Below, one piece after another: positions 25,501 to 35,301 of a stretch of 64,000 nucleotides of DNA; position 1 is the first letter of the stretch, and each line of letters opens with the position of its first letter. Location: positions 20,704,501 through 20,768,500 of the forward strand of contig JAKSXM010000272.1 of assembly GCA_022575985.1 (NCBI GenBank), given 5' to 3'. The position numbers were made by a program, and so were the translations under genes. A model generated the notes under the pieces. That model did not search any database. It was given only the letters and a program-made list of their open reading frames with translations, and was not told the DNA's origin. The DNA comes from Anagrus nilaparvatae (taxonomy: Eukaryota > Arthropoda > Insecta > Hymenoptera > Mymaridae).

Positions 25501-28500
25501 TCTTCCTATTTTTGTGTTTAATAATGTAGCTAATTATTTTTAGGGGGTATTTAGTAATTGCGCAAAGTTGTTCAGGCATGTTTTGGTGCAAATATTATTT
25601 TTTGCTACTTTAAGAAAGGTTAACCGATTAACATTTAATCGAAATTTTTTGGAAAAATCAATTTTTCAATATGAAAAATTGTATATTTTGAAACTATATT
25701 TTGGGCTAAAAACCTCACCTTGATGGTTTAGAATTATTAATATTTCCATCTCCGAAGTCCGTTTTTATCTACAACCTTTAGGTAAAGAGATATCAACCCC
25801 AAATGTAGGGGGAAATTTGAATAATTCTTAAAATAAATTCAAAATATTACTAAAAGTAAAAAAATTATTATAAGATATTGGAAATAATTACTAGAACTTT
25901 TAAAAAGGTGAAAATTTCCATTCTGGATATATTTGTTGTAGCCATTCCCCTGTAATTATATTTGTAGATAAATGAAAACTGTATATTTTTTTGGAAAAAA
26001 TCTCACCCAGTAAGTTTTTTGGGTCCTGTTTTCCATTCGCGAAGTCTTTTTTGAGCTACATATCCTAGAAGATGAAATATCAGCCCCTAAACTACGACAA
26101 ATTGTAAATAATTTTTTGACGAAATTTTAATTAATATTCACCCTACTTCATAGGTTAATATTTCATTTTCTAGGTGTTGTAGCTCAAAAAGTACTTTACA
26201 AATAAAAAAGGTGACCCAAAAAACCTCTTAGATTAGGTTTTTAGCCCAAAATATTAATTTATCCAAGAAATGACCATTGGGCGCTAACCGGTTAAACACG
26301 ATCAAAATGTTATTCAAGAGCTAATTGTATAAAAATTTTTGCAAAATCCGCGTTCGTTAATTATTGAATCATCCCTTATTGCATTTACTTATATAAATAA
26401 AAATAAATTTATTTCAAAAAATGTAGCCTCATGGAAATGGTTGTTACGTATTTGAAGATGGTTGGATGCTGCATGGTTTTTATGTTCATGTACCTGAACC
26501 CAATTATACAAACGAAACTAATGATGTAATATCTCAGGTATAAAAATTTAAAATTCTGTTTAAAAATCAATTCATGTATCAATTTTATGATATTTTAGTT
26601 AAATACCGAAGAAGGAAATGAAGAAGAACAAAAAGATAAAACGAATAAAGATGAAATTAAAAATGATAATCAGAGTTTAACAAAAATCAGTTCTGATTAT
26701 CGAGGTGCAAAAATTAAAGATGCTATTGCTTTTTGGAGATCACGTTGTATTACTGCTTATAATCCTGATTTATTACCTCCTGAACCAATGCCTTTACAAG
26801 AAGAGGTAAATTTGTTAACTTTTATTAAACTTTTTCAGAAAATTTTTGATTGAAAATAATTTATCAAGCTGTAGTTGAACGATAATATACTGTTTTTGCA
26901 AATTAGTTTTAAATTTTATCGCTCGTTTCACTATTTGGGCCATTCTTTACTTTTCTGAACACGAGATCGTATAAGATATTATTTAATTCTATATCCTTCT
27001 ACATATCAATTTAAATGGATCTTTTTAAAAGTATCATCCCTTGACACAGAAAACTTATTGAATATCTAATTCTAAAAATTCCTATTGTAAAACAGATGCA
27101 TTATTTAAAAATTAACTACACTTGAAATTTTAACCTATTTCTCTTACAATTCTAGTCCTTCGAGCATTTTGAAGGATTAAAAAACAAAGTTAAATGAGAC
27201 CATTTGATTTTAACAAAAAAAAATGTTTTAATCGTTAAATAATTAAATTACATTAAATAAACGTAAATAATCATTGATCAAACAAAATTTATAACGAAAA
27301 AATATATAATTTAATTTAATTTAAATGAAAAACAAAATTATGTCAATATTGTGTAAGGTAGAAAATGTATGAGATAGAGAATAAATGAAAAAACGTCGTA
27401 TGAACTAAATTTTAAAAAATTGCTCATTAAATAACAATATATTAGCAAAATTTTTATTTTTAGTAATTATCAGATAACCCCTATTAAAATCATAAAACAT
27501 TAATAATCTCTCGAGTGTTTAAAACCCATTACCCAACCCTACAACTCCTACCATATCTCTATAAAAATCAGTAGTAATAGTCATGTACTAGTCAGACATA
27601 ATAAAACCTAGAATTTTTAAAAATAAATTATATTCATAATTAATAAAAACTTGTTTGTTTTTTAAATAAATAAATAATAATAATATAAAAATTTATTATT
27701 ACAAGAGAATGTTGAAAAAAATGAGTACACGATAAATTATTTTATAAAATACAAAGTATCATGTGTTGTAAAAATTATAATTTATTTACTAATTAAAATA
27801 ATCGTTTTTATAAATTGCTTTATTATTCTTATCTTAATCCTTGTATTTTTCGCATGTTTTCTATAATTTTATTTTAAAATATAATTAAGCATTGTAGACG
27901 TATAAAATTTTTAGATCAGCTGATTTTACGTATCAATACTTTTTCAATACGTATTAAAACCTTTGTGTATAGAGATATATGAAAAAATCTAACATTTTTA
28001 CTGTTTTTTATTATACTAACTGGGTGCATCCGTCATATTGTTTTTTTAAAAAATTCATTTATTGGATTAAAAATTTTTTCTGAAAAAATGCGAACTTATT
28101 TTTTGTTAATTTAAAAATTTTTTACGCCAAAATATTCTAAATTCGATAAAAAAAAAAGTAAGAAAACTTTCCCTGGGTCCTTAAAATAATTTCTAAACCA
28201 AATAAAAATTAAAAACTATTTAATTTTCTTATTAGCAGCTCGAAATAGTATATTTACGGCTCGAGTCCAGAAAAATAAAGAATGGCCCTAATCGCACGGA
28301 AATTACCCTCCACTGAGAAAGAAAAATTATGTTTTGTCTTCAGTCGTAAAAAAAGATATGATTACCTATAGATCGACTTCGCCTTAGATGTTATAATTAA
28401 CGTGCAAACTGAGCCATTCTTTTGGTTCCTCAATGAGGAACCATTGTGATGGGTCAAATTTTGATTTTTGATTTTTTGGCATATAAGCACGTTTTGAGAC

Positions 28501-31500
28501 CTCAGGAAGCTAAAAAACCGGTTTTTAAAAAAAGTCTGTATGTGTGCGCGCGCGTGTGTGTGTGTGTAACCGGTGAAATTTCACAACCATTATGGAATTA
28601 AGACCTAATTTTTTTTTCAAAAATTTTTTCATCAAAACATCTCAAACTACTTTTTTTTTTTTTAATTTAGAGGTAATACCTCATTTATTTCCATGAAAGT
28701 ACTTATATTTGAAAGTACGATTTTTACTCGATATCTCGAATCTGATACTTAATTTTTTGAAAATTTTTTTCCTAAAATTTTCGTCACAAAAAAATACAAA
28801 AAACACCAATTTTTTTTTTCTTTTTGGGCGTAGTACCTAATTTATTTCTATGAGAGTACTAGTTTTAGAAATTTCGTTTATAGTAATCTTTTGGATCTGA
28901 TACCGAATTTTTCCAAAATTTTTTTCTCTAAATTAACTACTTTTTTTTTTTTTTTTTAATTGTAATACCTCATTTAATACCATTAAAGTACTAATATCTG
29001 AAAATATTGTAACCGGTGATATTTCACAACCATTATGGAATTAAGACCTAATTGATTTTTAATTAATTTAATTTTTTCTAAAATTTTCGTCACAAAAAAA
29101 TACAAAAAACACCAAAAAACACCAAAAAACACCAAAAAACACCAAAAAATTCGTTTATAGTAATTTTTTGGATCTGATTCCGAATTTTTTTAAAATTTTT
29201 TCCTCAAAATTAAAAAAACTGCAATATTTTTTTTTTTTTTTTTTTTTTGGTGTAATACTTCATTTAGTTCCATGAAAGTACTTATATTTGAAAATATGGT
29301 TTTTACTCGATATCTCGAATCTGATAATTAATTTTTTGAAAATTTGTTCCAAACTTTTTGATCAATAAAAAAAACTTTTAAAAGTTAATAGAAATGTATG
29401 TATGATTACATGCTTGTAATCGGTTATATCTGTGGCGTATTGAAGTATTAAGCTCATTGTTTGAGGAACTTTAGTGCCAGCTAGTTGGCAGGGTATTTTT
29501 TTTGTTCCCTTGGTTTAAGAAATAAAGCAGATTTAAGCTGAAAAATCAAACAATGAAACAATGTTTTAAGTACTTACAAAAGACTATAAAATCAAAGTGC
29601 CAAATCTTACAGATTTACTCATATACATAAAAAAATTATTTTAAATAACTCATATATAAACCAAAGATAAAAAAAAATATATATAGTAGACCTAAATTTT
29701 TTAAATTTTTTAACAAAACTCATGCAAGATATTGCCATGCATTATGTAATATATTTTATATTTTTCTGTCATAAATACTTACAGCTAATGACGTAATTAA
29801 AAGAAATGATTTTTTTTTATAAAAAATGTGTTGTTATTTGATACACGAAAAAGATAAAAGACAAAAAAAAATGATTGGATTTTTATCAATAAAATTTTTT
29901 TAAGTGTCACCTGTAGATAGTATCAGATGTTTATTACATATATTTTTGATTGTTTTTTACTTGATAGGTGGTATCAAATTTATTTTTTTCTTATCGGTAC
30001 ATAGGGACAATCTGTATCATTTATTTTTTTCAAATGTAAATTAAAAATTAAAATTTTTTTTTAAATAATATGGGTTAATTAAAATTTTCAGTATACAAAA
30101 ATAAATAATTATTTTTCAAGTTATTTATGAAAAAACATTATCAATGTTTGTTAACATTTTTTGATTTTTGAAACTCTAAGTATCGCATTTCTATATACTC
30201 CAGTCAAAATACGGGGGGGGGGGGGAGGAGGGTTGTATTTTTACTGGCGAACATGAGATTTGCTTTACTATATGTTTTTTGGGTCGCTGAACACGAAAAT
30301 CGGGATCATTTCGTAAAGAAATGGGGGCTTCACCCCTAAATTTGCAAAAAACTACCCCAAAATGCGGAGTTTTTTACATAGTTGCACTTTGAGCGCTCAG
30401 ATTTGCACCATACGGGTTTTTTGGGTCGCTGATCAAGAATTTCGACTTCTTTTTCATAAATAATTAAAATTTCACCCCTAAATTGGCTAAAATTACCCCC
30501 GAAAAGGGGGTGTTTTTGCTATTTTCGCACTTTGAGCAACCAGGATATGTCCAAATAGGTTTTTTGGTCCGCTAATCAAGAATTTCGACTTATTTTTAAT
30601 AAATAATTAAAATTTCACCCCTAAATTGGCTAAAATTACCCCCTAAAAGGGGCGTTTTTGCTATTCGGGCACTTTGAGCATCCAGGATATGTCCATATAG
30701 GTTTTTTGGGTCGCTAATCAAGAATTTCGACTTATTTTTCATAAATATTCAATATTTCACCCTTAAATTAGCTAAAACTACCCCTAAAAGGGGTGTTTTT
30801 GTTATTTGGGCACTTTGGGCAACCGGGATATGTCCATATAGGTTTTTTGGGTCGCTAATCAAGAATTTCGACTCCTTTTTCATAAATATTCAAAATTTCA
30901 CCCATAAAAAAGCTGAAACTACTCCTATAAGGTGTGTTTATGCTATTTTCACATTTCGAGCATCCCGATTATGTCCATTCAGGGCCCTGGGCCGCTGATC
31001 AATAAAAATTTGTTATTTTTTTATAATAAATTAATACTTAGCAGGACGAACCCTTTTAAAATTTTTAATGCAGACTTTTTTACATTTATTATAATTTTTA
31101 CAATTAATTAAATTTTAATTAATTAATTGTATTTGCATGCTTGGAGTCACGGGTTTTTTTTTTTTTTTTTTATAATGCATACTTAAGAAATATTGAATAC
31201 TTGAAAAATAAGTCGAAAAATAAGTCGAAATTCTTGATTAGCGACCCAAAAAACCTATATGGACATATCTTGATTGCTCAAAGTGTGAAAGTAGCGGAAA
31301 CACCCTTTTAGGGGTAGTTTTAGCTAATTTAAGGGTGAAATATTAAATATTTATTAAAAATAAGTCGAAATTCTTAATCAGCGACCCAAAAAACCGATAT
31401 AGACATATCCTGGTTGCTCAAAGTGCGAAAATAGCAAAAACACCCCCTTTTCGGGGGTAATTTTAGCCAATTTAGGGGTGAAATTTTAATTATTTATGAA

Positions 31501-34435
31501 AAAGAAGTCGAAATTCTTGATCAGCGACCCAAAAAACCCGTATGGTGCAAATCTGAGCGCTCAAAGTGCAACTATGTAAAAAACTCCGCATTTTGGGGTA
31601 GTTTTTTGCAAATTTAGGGGTGAAGCCCCCATTTCTTTACGAAAGGACCCCGATTTTCGTGTTCAGCGACCCAAAAAACATATAGTAAAGCAAATCTCAT
31701 TTTCGCCAGTAAAAATACAACCAAACCGTATTTTGACTGGAGTAATACCGATAAAAAAACACTTGCGGCTCCAGTTGCAATCTGCTTGTGTCAAGTGGAA
31801 TTGTTTTCTTGCTCAAACAATTACAACTTCAGTGACTACAAATGTAAAAAAAAATTTATGCTCATTTGGAATCTATGCTTACTGCATGAACTTATAATTT
31901 GTGTATGTAAACACAACCAAAATGCATGGAATATGTTTACTACAACTGAGAGCTAGGTATTATGCATAAATGTTACTCAACATTACAATACAATTTGCTA
32001 TTTATATAATTCGTAATAATCATCTTTACTATAGATGTTAAAATTCTAAACCCAAATTATAAGCTTCTAAACCCGTATTATTTAAAATCCCTAAATCAAA
32101 ATTGTTCCAAGTCTCTAAACCTGAATTATTCAAAATCGCTAAATCGAAAATACCTATATTGAAAGTCCCTTCACCCTGATTATTCTGAGTACCATTTGAC
32201 TCTCCCCCTCTTTATTTTCGGATTCCCAGGAATATCCCTCCCTATAAACATGTTCAATGTTAAAAAAAAAATTTTAATTTTCTAGTCGTTTGCAATCATT
32301 TGAGCAAAAAAAACTTTTTTTGCCACAAGCAGAAACTTTTTTTACCGCAGTTTCTACACGCAAGTTATGAAAACGCGTTTTTAAGAAAAATCGTAATATT
32401 TCATTTTCCCCATTTTTTTTTGGAAAATTTTTTTTTCAAAATTTTTGTCAACCGAAATCCCATCGATTTGTCCGAAAAAAAATTCGGCCATTAAGGTCGA
32501 TTTTAGCCTGTTTTAGAATAATTTCATATTTTTAATACTTCTTTATTAAATTTGCCATAATGGGTTAAAATAATTGACTTTTTTTCTTTCAGAATCGAAT
32601 AGCCAGGGAAAAAGTAGTCTTAAATAAAAAAAAAGAAATTACTATAAGAATTGGAGAATTTTTTGCCCATTTTAAATAAATGATAATAGGAGAGATGATT
32701 CTTTTGACTTAGAGGGCTATTAAATAAAAATTATTAATTAATTATTAATTATTAATTTTTATTTAATAGCCCTCTAAGTGAAAAGAATCATCTCTCCTAT
32801 TATTGAAAAAAATTAACATTTTCGATGAAAATTAACCAAGTTATGGTCAAGTAAAGATACTGTCAAAAACCACCATTTTTATAATGATTCCAATTTTAGG
32901 CTCTAAAAAGACATTTTAACTTGAAAAATGCATAACTCGCTTAAATTTTATCGTAAAAAAAAAAGTTTTGGACAATTATTTTAACCCCTTATAAGGTAAA
33001 TTAAATAAAGAAGTCTTAAAAATGTGAAATTATTCTAAAACAGGCTAAAATCGACCTTAATGGCCGAAACCAAAATTTTTTTTCGGACAGATCGATGGGA
33101 TTTCGGTTGAAAAAAATTTTCCAAAAAAAGTGGCGGCAAATGAGATATTGCGATTTTTCTTAAAACGCGTTTTCCCATTTTCCGGAATTTCCTGAGGTTT
33201 TCCCGAAAAATTAATGGCAGAAATCGATTTACCAGGGATTTTCCTACGTATCTGCTTTCTCAGAATTTTTTTTCAAGCGTATATTTATGATTTTTAACCA
33301 TTTTCCCGAAAAGCGTAATCCTAACGCTGGTCGAGAGACGCCTAATGAGTTTGATTGGCTATAATTCGGGCTGTTTAAGACCTAGAAGGCTGAAAATTTC
33401 CAGATTTTCCTATCTTTATGTTATAAAAACAAATGGAAAAAATTGAAAAGGAAAAATTTGAGGCCGATCCGATGACCCGATCTGCCAACCATTGCTGTTT
33501 TGGCAAAGAAAGACTTCTATACTTTCTATAGTGATATTTTAGATAAAACTAGATGAGGATTTTTCGATTTTATCCATATCTCTTTTCAAAATAAAGATTA
33601 ATTTATGTAAAGTCTCAAAATTTTTATAAACATAAAAATATAATAGTATAAAAAATAGCTCTAAAATATACATATAATTATTTTGAGATAAAAACCCCTT
33701 TAGTTTAAAAAGTTGTACATTGAGGGGTCCTAAAAATGATACATACTCTAGCTTTTTTCGACCAAAATATTATATTAGCCTTTTTTAATATGGAGTGTAT
33801 TCGTATTTGAAAAAGGCCTCAAATTCAAGGGGGGTTGTGAAAAATGGACTTTTCAGAGGGGGTGCGGGTCAAATGGACTTATTATAATTTTGGTTCCTAG
33901 GACTTGTAATAATTAAGAAGTATAAATTAAAATTGTTATAACGTTATAAATGAGAATGTTCCATGCTCGTTGGTTGTGCTAACACACAATTACCACTTAT
34001 AAGTTTTTTTTCATTGATAAAAATAAATATTGTTTTAATATACTAGCGCGCCTTAATGAGTATTACTATTAAGACTTGTAAAGAAATTAGTAGTAGTATT
34101 ATAGGGTTATTTGCAATACGTCAATCTCGATGTCCAAAATATTTCTGCATCATTCATGCTCAGAAAAAAGCGACTGGCTTCTGGATTTACTCCTGATTTT
34201 ATACATAATAAATAAAAATACGATCCTCAAAATCTTTTGAGATATTTTATTTTACCAGAATGTATTCTTTCAGAATTCAGATGACTCTCTTTCTGATGTT
34301 TGCAAAAGTGAAGATGTAATGCCAGCGGATGATGATTTTATAAAAAAAAGTGAATATTCATATTGTGATGAAGGAGAAAATCCAGAATATTTAAATGATG
34401 ATTTTTCAAGTAATGAAATTAGTATTAAAAATTAA
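16585..34435 (+). CDS. RSPH1: Radial spoke head protein 1 homolog (MORN-repeat protein), six exons
   Basis: Exons: 16585-16671, 17130-17352, 24703-24929, 26427-26537, 26599-26805, 34274-34435. All junctions are GT-AG and phases agree, giving 338 residues (human RSPH1 is 309). Residues 1-29 are acidic. They are followed by six MORN repeats of the YxGxWxxxxxHGxGxY type (for example [16 protein letters not shown] and [16 protein letters not shown]), then the conserved [10 protein letters not shown] segment, and an acidic C-terminal tail. RSPH1 forms part of the radial spoke head of motile 9+2 axonemes, so in an arthropod its likely site is the sperm flagellum. It follows RBM42 by 172 bp on the same strand. 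Introns 2 (7350 bp) and 5 (7468 bp) are swollen by mobile elements. The last exon encodes only acidic tail and is the least certain junction. Confidence 0.9.
18170..18565. mobile_element. Short inverted-repeat element, copy 1
   Basis: The left terminus ATATATATGGGTATTTTTCACAG.. pairs with a right terminus whose complement reads TATGGGCGTTTTTCACGAG.., and pairing continues to a GTATA motif. Length is about 395 bp and the element carries a C-homopolymer near 18212. Interior sequence (ATAAAAAATCCCATAAGAAT and following) is shared with copy 2. Confidence 0.7.
18801..19755. mobile_element. Short inverted-repeat element, copy 2, interrupted by a hairpin element
   Basis: The left terminus TATATATGGGTGCTTTTCAAAG.. 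pairs with a right terminus whose complement is TATATGAGTGCTTTTCACGG... The interior shares the CCCATAAGAATAACACGTA block and the TTTTAGGTATTTGG block with copy 1. Copy 2 is longer because of the insertion at 19238-19694. Confidence 0.7.
19238..19694. mobile_element. 457-bp hairpin element with 6-bp target duplication
   Basis: Nearly the whole element is one inverted repeat, with arms of about 215 bp (19238-19455 and 19475-19694) and termini GGACGCCATTTTTGTTGACC and its complement. It is flanked by AGTTGT on both sides (19232-19237 and 19695-19700). Each arm is made of short reiterations of a GTTGAACAAAAAAA-like unit. Overlapping open frames rich in FFCSK/FMFN-type repeats arise only from these units. 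It was inserted into an older element (copy 2). Confidence 0.8.
21285..21660. mobile_element. Foldback element (GGTCCATAAAA family)
   Basis: The left end AGTGTTGGTCTGAATCCCTA and the right end (complement AGTGTAGGCCTTAACCCCTA) are inverted. The pairing continues through CATAGGTCCATAAAATTTTT at 21327 against its complement at 21597-21617. A related copy lies at 43020-43310. Non-coding. Confidence 0.7.
21973..21998. repeat. Left target-site duplication of the LINE insertion
   Basis: A 26-bp direct repeat of 22920-22945 with one mismatch (CAGTTAAATGTAGAATGTGC then CTAATT). It abuts an oligo-T run that is the poly(A) tail of the antisense LINE. Confidence 0.85.
21999..22919 (-). mobile_element. 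5'-truncated R1/jockey-type LINE insertion
   Basis: On the minus strand the insert ends in oligo-A (oligo-T at about 21997-22007 on the plus strand) and is bounded by 26-bp duplications of the target. Its base composition is clearly more GC-rich than the surrounding intron. Content is the C-terminal part of a non-LTR retrotransposon polyprotein (see 22244-22919) followed by a short 3' region. It lies antisense in RSPH1 intron 2. Confidence 0.88.
22244..22919 (-). pseudogene. LINE reverse-transcriptase C-terminal fragment, frameshifted
   Basis: The upstream part (about 22740-22919) reads [20 protein letters not shown] and continues with [20 protein letters not shown], the thumb/connection region typical of R1-clade LINE proteins. 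The frame then breaks near 22725-22735 and resumes as [14 protein letters not shown]. The downstream part (22244-22675) has the conserved [18 protein letters not shown] and [17 protein letters not shown] segments and a terminal Cys/His cluster ([17 protein letters not shown]). No catalytic palm remains, so it is inactive. It is not part of RSPH1. Confidence 0.88.
22920..22945. repeat. Right target-site duplication of the LINE insertion
   Basis: Direct repeat of 21973-21998 with one C/T difference. It marks the 5'-truncated end of the antisense LINE. Confidence 0.85.
23460..23880. repeat. Dispersed repeat with C-rich tandem block
   Basis: Related to 5760-6120, 31880-32280 and 33800-34010 (ACACAACCAACGAGCATGGA here; CCATGCTCGTTGGTTGTG at 33.96 kb). 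It contains at 23640-23770 about four roughly 31-bp repeats of the form CACCCCCCCCCCTAAAAGCG followed by TCAATTTTT. The complementary strand carries four G-runs of 7-10. Confidence 0.65.
25619..26296. mobile_element. Foldback element within RSPH1 intron 3
   Basis: The left end GGTTAACCGATTAAC and right end GCGCTAACCGGTTAAAC are inverted. Inner pairs include TTTTGGGCTAAAAACCTCACC against its near-complement GGTTTTTAGCCCAAAATA. About 680 bp and non-coding. A decayed relative (GTCACCTAGTAGGT, TTTCTGAAGTCC) lies at about 17560-18100. Confidence 0.6.
28420..29500 (+). repeat. Dispersed A/T-tract repeat with (GT)n microsatellite, copy A
   Basis: Begins with a GGTTCCTCAATGAGGAACC palindrome at about 28430 and contains GGCATATAAGCACGTTTTGAGACCTCAGGAAGC, then a GTGTGCGCGCGCGTGTGT microsatellite at 28537-28567, then several diverged units of the form ...ATACCTCATTTA..CATGAAAGTACTTATATTTGAAA... 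It ends near GCTCATTGTTTGAGGAACTTTAGTGCCAGCTAGTTGGCAG. The inverted copy is at 55585-57215 and a fragment of the terminal part is at about 41320-41440. Non-coding. Confidence 0.7.
30197..31743. mobile_element. Foldback element built from 140-bp units, copy 1
   Basis: Termini are ACTCCAGTCAAAATACGG and its exact complement. The left arm holds tandem units marked by GGGTCGCT or a variant at about 30281, 30423, 30566, 30708, 30849 and 30988 (period 139-143 bp). The right arm holds the same units in reverse, marked by AGCGACCC at about 31240, 31380, 31522 and 31666. Each unit also carries CACTTTGAGC, a TTCACCCCTAAATT phrase and a CCCC/GGGG mini-inverted repeat. No protein-coding capacity. The target duplication is unclear because the flanks are AT repeats. 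Confidence 0.85.
31880..32280. repeat. Dispersed repeat, inverted relative of 5760-6120
   Basis: AACACAACCAAAATGCATGGAA, CAACTGAGAGCTAGGTATTATGC and TTACAATACAATTTGCTATTTAT all have reverse-complement counterparts at 6010-6110. The inner part repeats phrases of the form CCCTAAATCGAAAATATTCTAAGTCC as at 23.6 kb. Confidence 0.6.
32290..33210. mobile_element. Palindromic element with perfect-core hairpin
   Basis: Left-arm sequence CGGCCATTAAGGTCGATTTTAG at about 32483 is complementary to CTAAAATCGACCTTAATGGCCG at about 33044, and pairing extends outward (AAACGCGTTTTTAAGAAAAATCG against its complement at 33150-33180). Near the centre, 32683-32803 is an almost perfect 121-bp palindrome with about 60-bp arms (one mismatch). 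No coding capacity; the 64-residue open frame at 32300-32494 is a by-product of the arm. Confidence 0.75.
33800..34010. repeat. Dispersed repeat fragment
   Basis: TCAAGGGGGGTTGTGAAAAATGG, GGGTCAAATGGACTTATTA and CCATGCTCGTTGGTTGTGC match the families at 5.8 kb and 23.5 kb. It lies about 260 bp before the last RSPH1 exon. Confidence 0.5.
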
Positions 34436-34447
34436 ATAATTACTTTA

Positions 34448-34453
34448 AATAAA
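34448..34453 (+). promoter_or_regulatory. Candidate polyadenylation signal for RSPH1
   Basis: AATAAA beginning 13 bp after the RSPH1 stop codon. Plausible, but the hexamer is common in this AT-rich DNA. Confidence 0.35.
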
Positions 34454-35301
34454 GTTAATGATATTAAAATTCAAAAGAAACTATTTTTCATAAATAATTA
34501 AATATTTAATTTTTATTCCAAAAATAAATTAATTTTTCAAAATGTTAACTATAAATTTAAATTATTATAAAAAATACTGAATAAAAAAATTATAAAAAGG
34601 CTTTTAAAAACTGTTGTTATACTTTTGATTTACATGTCCTAAATATTTATTTAGTAGAGGAACGAGAAACTAAACTAGATTATTGGCGGGATATTTAAAA
34701 AATTGAATTGCTAATTTATTTGCAAAAAATATTTTTATTATTATAACAGTTAATATCCTCCAAACAGAATTCTTTACATTATTTTTAAAACAAAAATTAC
34801 TTTTAAAAATAGTTATTGTAAAAATTTAAGTATAAAAAAAAACTTGTTTTTTCAAAATTTTTGGAGTCTTTTCGTATCAATTACTTAGTACAAAATATTT
34901 GATAAAGTAATTTTTAAAATAAAAAAATGAAAAATAAAAATTTTGTTTTCTTTTTGTTATTAATATTTTTTAACTTAAATAAGTAATTGAAAAATTTTTT
35001 AAGAATATTTTGTAAGATTTTTAAATATAATTAAATTTTAATTAGCTTTTTTAATATTAAACATCAAACTCGATAATAGGTTTAAATTTTACTTATAATT
35101 ATATAATATTTTAATTTTATAATTAATAAAATTCTTTAAAATTTTATTATAAAATATGAATCCTTTCAAATAAAAATCCAATTGTATTGTAATTTTTATA
35201 TAAAAAAGTGATACAATAGATACTACTAACTACTCTTACAAAAATAAAATTTAAAAAAAAAAAATAAAATTTAATAGTAGTTGCATAACTTGATACAATT
35301 T
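34454..35301. other. Intergenic spacer between convergent genes
   Basis: AT-rich DNA between the 3' ends of RSPH1 (+) and the reverse-transcriptase-derived gene (-). It presumably holds both 3' untranslated regions. No repeat or coding sequence recognised. Confidence 0.5.

Larger units (their letters stand above)
26806..34273. other. RSPH1 intron 5, filled by mobile elements
   Basis: Begins GTAAAT and ends TTCTTTCAG. It contains an element at 28420-29500, a foldback element at 30197-31743, dispersed repeat sequence at 31880-32280, a palindromic element at 32290-33210 and dispersed sequence at 33800-34010. The 26.8-28.2 kb stretch is unremarkable AT-rich DNA. Confidence 0.7.

Noticed and set aside
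30281..31666. Regularly spaced repeats that might suggest a CRISPR array
   Set aside because: The period is about 140 bp, the whole unit is repeated with divergence, polarity flips at the centre, and the DNA is eukaryotic.
32300..32494. 64-residue plus-strand frame
   Set aside because: Lies in one arm of the palindromic element and is mirrored in the other arm.
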